Below, piece by piece: positions 11,815 through 22,363 of a stretch of DNA of 64,000 nucleotides. The stretch is from NCBI RefSeq assembly GCF_037975245.1, contig NC_092568.1:23028501-23092500 (forward strand). The letters are read 5' to 3'. Under the pieces are notes generated by a model. That model made no database searches. It was given only the letters and a program-made list of their open reading frames with translations, and had not been told where the DNA came from. Made by a program: the position numbers and the translations under genes. Position 1 is the first letter of the stretch. Each line of letters begins with the position of its first letter. This DNA is from Apostichopus japonicus. Taxonomy: Eukaryota > Echinodermata > Holothuroidea > Aspidochirotida > Stichopodidae.

Positions 11815-12130
11815 CGTTACAACAGCCGTTTCACACAGAGATTAAAGTAAATATACTGTAAATCTTAAAGTTTTGTACCACAGTAAATACTGGATTGTGC
11901 TGACAATTCTGATAAATCGGTAGCATGTGCTATTAAGTTTACAGTAAGAAATGAGGATATTGTGTAATCCCAACAAATGGATTTGTTGGAATTTACACAT
12001 ATCCTCAGTTCTCACTATAATCCTAATAGCACATGCTACCGATTTATAGCACGATAAACATTTTTTACTTTGGTACAAAACTTTAAGATTTACAGTGCAA
12101 CTGAGTTCTTTGTGTGTATCGAGTGGTTAC
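11815..12130. mobile_element. Large foldback (long imperfect palindrome), probable MITE
   Basis: The two halves are inverted copies. A 26-bp segment starting ACTGTAAATCTTAAAG (11,855-11,880) is repeated as its exact complement at 12,071-12,096. Further perfect blocks follow inward (for example AAATCGGTAGCATGTGCTAT around 11,915-11,935 with its partner near 12,029-12,049), and the centre is CCAACAAAT-GG-ATTTGTTGG (about 11,970-11,989). Weaker complementarity continues outward to the limits given. A transcript would form a hairpin with arms over 110 nt. No transposase and no clear target duplication was found, so the superfamily is unassigned. A 78-residue frame across it is an artefact. Confidence 0.8.
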
Positions 12131-14959
12131 AAATATTGTCACACAGCACTTAATGTTTCAACATCTGTATACACAACTGTGCACCCTGTAAAGAGTTGAC
12201 GACGTCACTTGGTGTGACGTATATACGTATCGTTATTCGCAACGCATTTAAGTTACCATCCATGTTAGCTTTATTGGCACACATACGCACACACTGATAT
12301 GAGTCAATAAAGAGAACGGGAATCGCACAAAGGCTTTTTACTTATAATTTGAGAAGACTGAACCTCTTAATGTTTGCTACCTGTGGCCTTTCTCTAATTT
12401 CCGACAGAATCTCAGACTATACACGAAGATAGTAGACTGTTTAGTCAAGGAGGCCGTCAGTCCGGGACGACTCTTTTATCAACACAACGAAATCTGCTGA
12501 GGTAATAAGTTCAAAGTCTAATGTCATATACGCGTCGTATATAGAACTATTATTTTACACTTCGTGCATATTAACTATATATAGAACTTTGACGATATCC
12601 TTATAACTTCTAGAACGGTGACAAACCTTCTAAGCCCCAGTCCATCTGCATGTGAATGCGGTCACTATTACCATAACCATTGTATGGTTAACTTTATTTT
12701 ATTCGTAAGGTTCGAAAATTGTGTAAATTATGGAGAGCATATCGTGCACACATAGTGTGCCCTTCTCCACCACATCCAACAAAACATTTTCCACGACTGT
12801 AATAATCATATTTGAGCTAAGAATATCCATCTAAGAAAAGGGAGCTAATTATTCAGTTTGGATCATCTAGTCGTGAATATTCATAAAATATTGACAAACG
12901 TGTTTATTATGTGATCTATAAGAAGACCATCAAAAATATCAAACACACACACACATCTGCACGAAAACAACACGTTCTATTTCAATAACTTGCGCTACCT
13001 TACCTTACCGTTGCAGTCAACCTTTGTATTATATATATCCAATTTGATAGTGTTCATGGGAAAGCTTTCAAGCTGCTTTTTATGATTACACGCATCCACA
13101 ACACAGGCTATCATGCCATATTTTATTACGATTTATGATGTAAATATATGTACTATACGCCATTTACTGGGATGTAGAAGATGGGCTTATTCATATATTT
13201 ATTGGCCATAATTCTTGATTTACTATCACGTTTGTAAACAAGCTCATTATGGATTACTTACTATGGTTATACTAAACTTTCATCACCAACAGCAATTGAA
13301 AATTTTCATTTGTTTCCAAGCTAGGACAAAGTCCTAGTTTTGGGAAGTATAGGACTGAGAGAAATTGTAAAGGCTTAAAGAATAGAAATTCTAGAGAGAG
13401 GTATGTATCGTGAATCAAATTATATGTGCAAGTTTAGTAGCAGCGATCGATGTCTATTTGTTTACCTTTTCGTCTATTTTGTCTTTTTTTGCGTTGATTA
13501 TGATTATATCGAATCTAATATATCATAACAAGTTCATTAGACTCAGTCGAGTTATATATCAAATACAGTAATAGTGACTGCAACGGGTGGAAACATTATC
13601 AATGTTGAATTTGCTCAGTATGTGGTTAATATAAATGTGTCTGGGCAACAAACTCATTTCCTTTCGAATGTAATTATTAACGACTACCTAAATAATGTTG
13701 TATATGGTGATTAATATTAATTGATATTGTGCAATGCTATACAGTTAAATTCCATAACATTGGCGACCAAACCAACAAACTGCATACACAACTTCAGGAT
13801 TTTTTCCCTCTACCCTCCCGTCAACTTCACCGAAGGTCTCACCCACCCCTCTCCTCCCCCGCATACACAAATACACAGCGCGCCCACCCATGCATACATA
13901 CAGACAAACACGTAAATACACCAGCTATCCGTCCTGTGTAGATTTCGCTAAATGTCCACACTCAAAAAAAATCGACTCTTTTTTACCTTCTCACCCCTCA
14001 AAAACACAAGAAAAAAGAAACTCATGACCAATTGGAATACAAAAGTTAGTCTTTATCAACATGAATATTCATGAGATCGGCGCAATCGACTTACAAGGCA
14101 TAAGTTTGCTCGTGGTCTGGATATGGGACACGGTGTTAATTGCCATTGGCTGATAAGTATAAAGGCGCCTAAATGTCGTTCTCCAACTTCTCTTAACTGG
14201 TCCGTAACGATTTTAAGGTTAGGTTTCGCTGAAAGCTGTTACAACCTGTTGATGGACCTCAATTAACTTCCTCGGGATAAAAAATTCTTTAAAATAAAGA
14301 AAAGAGTAAGGTATCGGCAAAAGAGAAGAAGGTAATTTCTTTCGAATTGGATAATAATCTACTGTAATGTATTTTCCTTTTGAAATGCGTCAGTGCAATG
14401 TCCAAAGCAATTATATCGGAGGGGTTTATTTCATTATACAAGTGTTTTATCTTGAGATTTTGTCGTTTACAGCCTTGGATTGCAAGCGATGTGTAGCACA
14501 AATCATTTCTGTACCAGCTTCAATATATCAGCAACCATGTATACTGTATATATATGTCGTTTACTGCTGTAGATAATTTCAAACCAGGGTGGTATGTACC
14601 TTTTTTTAACGTGAAGTTTGCGAAATGATTGTTTTCTTGCAAATAAAATAAACATACCTGAACAACAACAAGAAATAACTAAATAAAAAATATATAAGAA
14701 ACAGAAATCAAATTAAAGGAATGTAATCAAATACAAGCGAGAACTTATGATCTTACTATCTTTTTTCCAATTTAAAAAAAAAAAAAATCCCAAATTTCAT
14801 AGCAATATCTTCCTGTAGTTATTATTTTTCTCGTATCAGTCCCAAGATATAAATATTGATTCTTTAAAATTATTTTGAGAAAACAAAACACTACTATTGC
14901 TGTAATCTAAAGTTAGAAGTAACATACCGTATTAGGTCTGGTGTCACAATTTTTGTGAA
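12131..14959. other. No gene seen
   Basis: AT-rich unique-looking DNA. It includes a C-rich stretch at about 13,800-13,870 that gives proline-rich frames in two registers, and a CCAAT/TATA cluster listed separately near 14,145. No exons were recognised. Confidence 0.5.
14145..14165 (+). promoter_or_regulatory. Possible core promoter: inverted CCAAT, GATA and TATA-like motifs
   Basis: ATTGG (14,145-14,149, an inverted CCAAT), TGATAAG (14,151-14,157) and TATAAAGG (14,158-14,165) lie head to tail. A start about 30 bases downstream, near 14,190, would be expected. The CCAAT-TATA spacing is shorter than usual and no coding exon was found downstream, so this may be coincidental. Confidence 0.2.
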
Positions 14960-15230
14960 AATCTAAAATCCGAAGAAAGAAAAACCCAGACGATCGTTTC
15001 ACATTTAACCACATGAAGAGGGAGTGACAAGCAAATATTTGATAAATGGATATTGAAAACAAAAACAGAAGCCATAAGTTAATACGACTTTGTTGTAATT
15101 TGCTGATTCGTTATAACAAGTAAATTGCATTATTTGTTTTTGTTTCATCACCAACAGCTGTAATAAATGGTGATAGTTAAGTCAAAATATACCGTTAGCA
15201 TATATATTGAAACATACAATTATCATAGTT
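14960..15230 (+). repeat. Diverged direct repeat, copy 1
   Basis: Shares ordered blocks with 15,745-16,010: GATCGTTTCACATTTAACCA versus GATCGTTTCCACATTTTTAACC, then a purine-rich block, then CAACAGCTGTAATAAATGGT versus CTAACTGTTGTAATATAAGG. The conserved order over more than 200 bp indicates two old copies of one sequence about 785 bp apart. Boundaries are approximate and the repeat class is unknown. Confidence 0.5.
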
Positions 15231-15315
15231 TATATGCCTTAACCTATAATGTTAAAACGTAGCCTAATGTTAATATGCGCTTTCCTGTATTTCTCCATAT
15301 AAGTGATAATCTCAA

Positions 15316-15360
15316 CCCCCCCCCCCCCCAAAAAAAAGAGAAAAAAAAAAAGAGGAAAAA
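15316..15360. repeat. Poly-C run followed by A-rich tract
   Basis: Fourteen C residues (15,316-15,329) are followed by about 30 bases of A/G-rich sequence. Confidence 0.9.
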
Positions 15361-15744
15361 CTGTGACATTTTACAGAGCGATCCACCTTTGTTTTGTTAT
15401 GTTGTAGGGAAAAAATTGACAAGACTACAAGGCAATGAACTGCCTAAATATAAGGCATGTTAGTATCGACTTTTTTTTTCGCTATAGCTTAAGGTTATTT
15501 CAGAGAGGGGAAAATAGTCTGTTTAAAATTTCATTCATCAACAAATCTGAAACCTTTTCTGTTTTTCTATTCTCTTGTTCTTTCTTTGATCGCTTTTCCC
15601 TTTCTCTTGCAACATTAGTCGTAACTTGAGACAGTAATACGACAGTCTTCCAAATTGCTCTGGAGCCTAAATCAGTTTAATAATACATAAATGCTGACTA
15701 ATATAAGTGCATTTTGATTTGCGGGTTATGGCGTCAAACTGAAT

Positions 15745-16010
15745 ATGAAAATATATAAACCAGACTAAAAAACATTATTCCCATAAGATCGTTTCCACAT
15801 TTTTAACCAGAAGGAAAATGAGATTGAGAAGCTATATAAGACAGAGAAATGGAAACTGAAAACGAAAAAAAAAGTTGCCATACTTGAGGATAATTTTTGT
15901 GTAACTTTGACTGAGTTATTATATGAAAGTGTTATTGCACTAACTGTTGTAATATAAGGTGATAAGTGAGCCATGGTTTATATCGGTAGCCTAAACATTG
16001 ATAATTACGG
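15745..16010 (+). repeat. Diverged direct repeat, copy 2
   Basis: Partner of the copy at about 14,960-15,230, with the same blocks in the same order and indels between them. No coding capacity was recognised in either copy. Confidence 0.5.
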
Positions 16011-16199
16011 ACATTTGTATGTTTCCTATAGTATACTTTAAATCATACAGTATGTAGAATACTGTACGAACTATGTATACGCTATTTTCGGCAGCTCATT
16101 GTACACATTCTAATCACCATGTCTCGAAGTTGGCTTTTAATGTTTTAGGGAATAGTAGTACTCGAACCTTAAAGGAACGGTAAAGTGTCTGAAAACATA

Positions 16200-16419
16200 A
16201 AGGGCGACTGGCCAAAAAAAAATCTAGTTGTCGCTACCCAAAAGTGGGTCGCGAAATATCGTTTGTTTGGGTCCCGTGATTTTTCCAGACGTCAAAAGCC
16301 CAAGTATGCTACAATTTTTAGAGCTTGCCAACGGAAATCTATTATTATTTTTTTTTGCTACACGAAGTCCATAATTCAAATTAGCTGGAGTCCTGGACCT
16401 AAAAGTTTGAGGACCGCTG
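16200..16419 (-). mobile_element. Fragment of hAT (Charlie-like) non-autonomous element
   Basis: The right edge, read on the minus strand from 16,419, begins CAGCGGTCCTCAAACTTTTA. This closely resembles the CAG[C/T]GGT[T/C]CTCAAACTTTT termini of Charlie-type hAT elements. Internal GGGTCGCG motifs are also typical of that group. The opposite terminus is not recognisable, so the copy is probably truncated or eroded near 16,200. Overlapping 79- and 71-residue frames are artefacts. Family assignment is from remembered consensus style, not a search. Confidence 0.55.
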
Positions 16420-17917
16420 CCTAACTCCACCGAAGTCACATCAAGAATGAGGAAATTTAAACTTTTGCTTTAAAGATTTCCAAATGACAACATCAAAACG
16501 TTAAATAAATGCAGAGGAACACAGATTTAAAGAGGCATTTTGACAGTTTCGCCAACTCAACAATTATTCAAAACGAAGATATTAGATAGGTTGCTTGACC
16601 ACATTAAGATTAACTATATAGGAAATAACTATATACTGATTGTTTCCCCCAAATTTTGTCGCCCATACACTTATTCTTAAAGTGTATTAACAAAACACAA
16701 AAGCAAATCGGAAATGTTCAAAGTTAATACATTTTACTCTATATTGTAAATGCCGCTAATGAACTTCATTGTAGTGTGAGTTTATAGTATCGATCACGTT
16801 ATGAAAACTACGTTAAGTAAACTTTACACATTTGCAAAAGATCAAACTTGTTGTATATTATCTTCAAATACTATGTCCTTTCTATGAAGTCTCCCCCCCC
16901 CCCAACAAAATTTTTATGGTACAATTATTCAAATGTAAAACACTTGATTAATTCTAAAAGTTTAAGTCGAACAGAGGATATGACGTAATCATGGACTTTT
17001 AAAACAAAACCTTAAAACATTTAAACAAAAATTGTATAGGAAATATACTGAAACACCAATACATCTACAGATATTCCATTACACGACATCTTTTTATTGA
17101 CAATTATCATTATTATTATTTCTATTACTTTTCAGTACAAAATTCATCTTTAATTCTTTTTGTACGTACGTAGTACGTAATAATACGAAGGGGTTGGGTC
17201 ATGTTACTTTTATTCTATTCATACTCTCTATGAGACTTGAAACGAAGAGGAAATCATAACCATCTTGTTCGAGAATGGTGCCCCTATATGCCTACAGGCT
17301 GACAGTGATTTGTACACGCACCTGGGAATTTTTAATCAATCAACGATTATTGCACTTATTGAGACTATAAGTTTCTGTTGCCACGGGGATTGGACACACA
17401 GTCTGCAAGTAAATTCTGTGTTTTAAAGCTGAGTATACGTATTATCTGGGTATACTAAAGTTTGTTTGTTACTGATGTCGGAATGAATGGTGAATACAAA
17501 TTAAAAAAAAACACTGACGTTTTATCAATGTGTATATGATCAGTGTATACACATTTAATCAATTAATGTATCGCAACAGGCCTGGTAATTGAATTGAATT
17601 TTTGGTAATATATTCCAGAATAGAATGTAGGTGAAGGACTGAGAAGCAGAACATTTGATGTACAGTTCCCTATCAGTCCTTCCTCCCTTATCCCCGCTCC
17701 CCTTTGGGCTAATCCTGTTTAGTCTAAGCACTACATTCCATACATTGATCCCTATGTCAAACCAAACGTGACCATATTTAACACAGTAGAAGAGTAGCCA
17801 CAAGTTTAGTTATTGTTGTGAATGCATACACAGCCAATTATACTGACTAATCGTGTATTCTTAACTCTAAAGAGTATGAATTCGCTTTCAGAGAGTGTCC
17901 TGGACGATGACTCTTTA
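16420..17917. other. No gene seen
   Basis: AT-rich DNA with a 10-base C run near 16,893. It contains a cluster of GTACGTAC palindromes near 17,163. No exon was recognised. Confidence 0.55.
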
Positions 17918-18250
17918 TCGAGAATTTCACTGTTATCAAAGAGAGTGACTTCATGTAAAGTTAGCTCTAAAACTAATAAAGAGGCTTTCTCTATTCTAAG
18001 AATTAACTTTGTTAGAATTCACACTTTCGAGGATTTCACTGTTATCAAAGAGAGTGATTTTCATGTTAAGTTAGCTCTATAACTATAATGAAGGAAAAAG
18101 CGTTTCCTATTCTAAGAATTAACTTTGTTAGAATTCACACTATCGAAGATTCCACTGTTAACAAAGAGAGTGACTATATGGAAGTTAGCTCTAAAACTAA
18201 TGAAGAGGCTTTCTCTGTTCTAAGAACCAACTTTTTCAGAATTCACACTT
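17918..18250 (+). repeat. Three-unit tandem repeat, unit about 109-116 bp
   Basis: Units start at about 17,918, 18,027 and 18,143, each with TCGA(G/A)(G/A)ATT(T/C)CACTGTTA. Each contains CAAAGAGAGTGA, GTTAGCTCTA and TTCTAAGAA, and ends in AGAATTCACACT. Units are roughly 85-90% identical by eye, with small indels, so this is a diverged minisatellite. The first unit is partly open in one frame, but later units carry stops. Confidence 0.9.
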
Positions 18251-20945
18251 GAGTTGAGAGAAAACTCAAATTATTCCTCGAAAGAGTGTTCATTGTACAC
18301 ACTCTCAAAAAGGGAATTTTCTTCGTCTTTTTGGAATTGCGAGAACTCGGCGACAATTATACTTCACCTAATCCTCTTCGTTCAATACCCAATTGAAGAT
18401 AATTGGTGCAATTGGAGGCATTAAGCAACTGAAATGAAACCAGGTACGTTACATATTTTGAATAATTATTACACCATGCACTACAGGTTTTGCATTCTAA
18501 TTTTTATGCTCGAAAAAGTTCACGCATATATAAACATCCGACATGTAGTGCAAGTAGAAATTTTGAACGGTCTTGATTCACCTTGTTGCGGCAAACTTTA
18601 GGCTCATGATGGATTGTCTCCGATTGCAAATCTCTTGGGCCAAATTAAAGGCGAAATGAATTTTGCGAAGGCAAAGATAAAATAAAAACTTAGAAAAAGA
18701 CCGTGAAAGCGGAGTTCTAATCACCCTCAAATGTCGTTGACAGGAAGACTGATCACCACTGAGAAATTTGTCTAAAATAACTTGTTCTAGTTTTTTTTTG
18801 TCAGGAATTGATTCCTTTACTCATTTGCCAGGTGACTAATTTGATGGCACGTTTCATTATATAGTCGTTGGTTAGAATTATCTTGCTATGATCGTCGACA
18901 CAAATGATGCATTGCACGTGTGTTTACTTTTCGCATGCATAAGAAACGACGATATATGAGAATGTTTTGACAAGAAGAGACGGTATACACGTTGTCTAAA
19001 GAGATGCAAGAGTCGACCAGTTTTCTGATGGAAATGTGGTGGGGATGGGGTGATTACGAATGTTTGCATGTATGAAGGGTCGCTTACATTTTTATGGTTA
19101 TTTTGATATTTCCATCATACATATTGTGAATGTCTGTTTGTAAATACGTGTGTTAATTAAAATCTTTCTAAATAAATAAAAATATAAGATTTATACCGTA
19201 GTAATTGATTATGATCACATCAGAAGTTTCAGCAGATAAAGTGTTGATACAGAGTGATCAAAGGGCTGGCAAAGGGCTCCTCTGAAAGCAGTGCTCCTGC
19301 ACTGAGCAGGACAACCCTCATTAAAGATGACAATAATAAAAACAAAATATATATAAAATCCTTAAAACAGCTTATTTGGCAATTTACTTAATGAAAATTC
19401 TTCAAAATAAAACTACATTCGGTCAAGCTATGAGGTATACCCTCCTGTGTAGATTATTTTCGACAAACAATCATACTTAAAGTAATTCAATCGATCTTCA
19501 AGATTTTGACACTCATACAATTTTCAAACTAGTATTAGTAATATTAAGCAATTAGTTGTTTTTTCAAGTTTTAACTTTGACCTGATTAGTTTAAATAAAA
19601 CTTCGATACCTCATCAAGCTAACGAGTTATATTATTATAAGATGACATTATCGAATAAAGTTGAAAAAAATGTATCAATATCAGGGTGGAAACAATTTGC
19701 TTTCAAGTTTTCCTGGTTCCTGGTTAAGCGTCTCTTTTTGAAATATTGGGATCAGTTACTAATTTACAATAATAATTTGAGGAATTAATTTGACAATGAG
19801 TTAACACTGCCAACTATAAGTCCTAAGGTCGTCAAATTTCATATTACCATGTAAGAACATTGTGACATGAAGATGGATTAAATACCATTTTCCCTTCATT
19901 TCATCTGATTTATTCTAGTACCAATACATTGTTTGTTAGCTTTTATAAAAAAAAACAAAAAAAACAAGGAGTCTTAAACATATAAAACAAAAAGGAAGAA
20001 AACCATTGGTGTTAGAAAATATAATGTAAAATGAACCACTAATTAAAAACCTAGAAGTTACAGTGTAGTCTATAACAAATGAGAGTATACATAATCCCCG
20101 AGTAACCTTTACAGCTGTGCAGTCATTGACCTGGCAGAAAATATTCTCTCAACGTTTTTACAACTTTTCCAAGTTTCGTGTTCATAAAAGAAGAAGAAGA
20201 AGTTGAAGAAAAAGGAGAGAACTATACAGATATACAGATAAGGTGTTTTCTTGTGTTTGACAAACTGTGGGTGATTATACACGAATCATAAACTGACACG
20301 AAGCAGATACGATCCCTTTGGAAGAAATCATTTCACGACAAACCCAAGTAGATTTCTTGACTTTCCTGTTTATCAGTCACACGTTAACTGATATTTGATA
20401 TTCCTACTTTGTTTAATATAAACAGCAAAAGATCACGCGGGGATTAAACTCATATAACGTTATATATCTTTTACATTCAGTTCAAGAACTGACAAAACTG
20501 CCTGGTCATTGTCATCATTTCAAAAATGATCATTTCAAATCCAAGGAAAATGGCAGAGACGTCGATGACTATTTCCAGCTAGGGGATAGGCCTATACTCA
20601 TCTCTTCAAAAACATAAATATTCTTCTTGAAATTGTAAGCTTTGAAATGATCTCGAACTTCCATGCTATGGTTTCTTCCTTCTGCTTGCCTTATATTGTC
20701 ACCTTTCTCACTGATATGTCCTCTAGGGGATTCCATACAGAAAACTTCAAATGTCAGCTTTTATGCTTGCAAGTAATGTGTTCGCTTTATCTGATGCTTG
20801 CGAGTAATGTGTGATACTCAAACCCCCATGTGATTATTTTGCATTTGTCAAATATATACAACACGATTGTAAACTGGATACAAAAACAGAATGTCGCCGA
20901 TATTGCATATATAGGCTTGCCTACTGATATAACGGTTCCAATGAC
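18251..20945. other. No gene seen apart from a possible retrotransposon tail
   Basis: AT-rich DNA. The only structured part is a candidate non-LTR retrotransposon 3' end (19,258-19,345, listed separately). An AAG-rich purine patch occurs near 20,190-20,216. Confidence 0.5.
19258..19345 (+). mobile_element. Possible 3' tail of a non-LTR retrotransposon
   Basis: A short GC-richer island contains a CAGTGCTCCTGCACTG stem-type sequence, then AGCAGGACAACCCTCATTAA and an A-rich ATAATAAAAAC tail. This layout (stem-forming 3' UTR followed by a short repeat tail) resembles 3' ends of CR1/L2-like LINEs. No reverse transcriptase is present, so the call is tentative. Confidence 0.3.
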
Positions 20946-21244
20946 CAGTCGCGTAGCGATGAATTTGCCAAGGGAGGGGCGAACCTGTAGGCAACTTATC
21001 AGAGCCGTAGATTCGGCATTGGAAACTATCTAAGCGTAGCGCCACCATAGGTTGGCGCGAAGCGAACAAGAAAATTTTGGTCGAAAATGCCTCCCAGATC
21101 GCTGGAAATGGCACTTTCCAGACCTTGCAAGTTGCATCTAAGCATTTTCTATTTGAAATTACTAGCGATATCATGAAAACGTACAAAAAAATATGCTCAA
21201 GGGGGGGGTTGCCCCCTTTGCCCCCCCCCATGGCTACGCGCCTG
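20946..21244. mobile_element. hAT-type MITE with eroded target duplication
   Basis: Ends match at 11 of 12 positions as inverted repeats: CAGTCGCGTAGC (20,946-20,957) and the complement of CAGGCGCGTAGC (21,233-21,244). Flanking octamers CCAATGAC and CTTATGAC agree at 6 of 8 positions, consistent with an aged 8-bp duplication. The 299-bp interior contains GTTGCATCTAAGC (21,131 onward), related to the module in the other hAT-like elements, and facing G-rich and C-rich blocks at 21,200-21,230. The open frames of 67-127 codons crossing it are not genes. Confidence 0.7.
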
Positions 21245-22279
21245 CTTATGACTCATACGAACCTAACAAACAGCAAATTGTATATTTTTCGACATGATGA
21301 TTGTTAAACTGCAGACAGCAAACCTGCGTGGATCATAACATTCATACTCTCTGTGTTAATTATAGGTTGTAGGATAGGGTGTAGGATACGTATAAAACAA
21401 TACTATCGCATTATATGGTTCTTGTTGTTGTTATCCATCGTTGTAGCAATCGACGGACTTAGTATAGTTGAACTGAAGGACACTATTCACTTTATGTCAT
21501 TTTTTAATCGTATATTCAGGAAGTTTTTACACTTGATTATAAGTGTTCAGACCTACGTTTTTCATTTTGCTTTCTCTTTTATAAGCCTATTCCACTGCTC
21601 CAAGCACATGCAATCAAACATGATCGTAAAGAGGAAATTTAAGTACTTCGCAATGTTCTGAACCCTCCAGCCATTGCCAAACTTACTCATCAACATACGA
21701 AATTCGAAAATTGTCATTAACCCTGACCGACCTTTATAAAAGAAAACTGATAATGATAAAAAAAAACTACTTGCCCGAACACACATTATAACACATTTCA
21801 GTCTCATGAAGAGATTTATAAATTAACCGTGTAAGAGTTTTTGTTTCATTTTGTCGTGATTATGAATTGCTCAAAGCCAAAACTATTATCGAAGGGAAAT
21901 GCGTGCAATTCGTTTTCAGCAATATAAATTATTCCTTGCAATTTAGATTATTGATCCAAATAGTTTGTCTCCCGGAGCGCATGATGTTTAATTTACGAAA
22001 ATCCCCGCAGTCGGGCTTCGTTGATGACCTTAATCTCGCTCTCGTCTGGGGCTTGTATTAACATATCTCATCGTGTTGAGCTTAAAGTAAATTTCCGTAA
22101 ATAATTATGGTCGGGAAGCTCCTGTGGTATTGCCTTATATTCTATTGCGGGTCCTTTGACGCAAATCGTCGTAGCCTTCAGACAAGAAGCATTCATTGAT
22201 TTTATGTGTACTGAGTGACAGGAATTTTCGACTTTATTTTCGACTTTCCATTTGAGCGTGCGTGTGTATCACTATGTGC
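21245..22279. other. No gene seen
   Basis: Contains hydrophobic open frames of 102 and 81 codons on opposite strands (21,353-21,807) with no recognised domain. At this AT content they are plausible chance frames. Confidence 0.5.
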
Positions 22280-22305
22280 GTATATATATATTTATATATA
22301 TATAA

Positions 22306-22362
<57 letters not shown>

Positions 22363-22363
22363 A
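22280..22363. repeat. (AT)n microsatellite
   Basis: About 84 bp of alternating TA with a few TTTA interruptions. It is open in frames on both strands as Tyr-Ile repeats. Confidence 0.95.
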
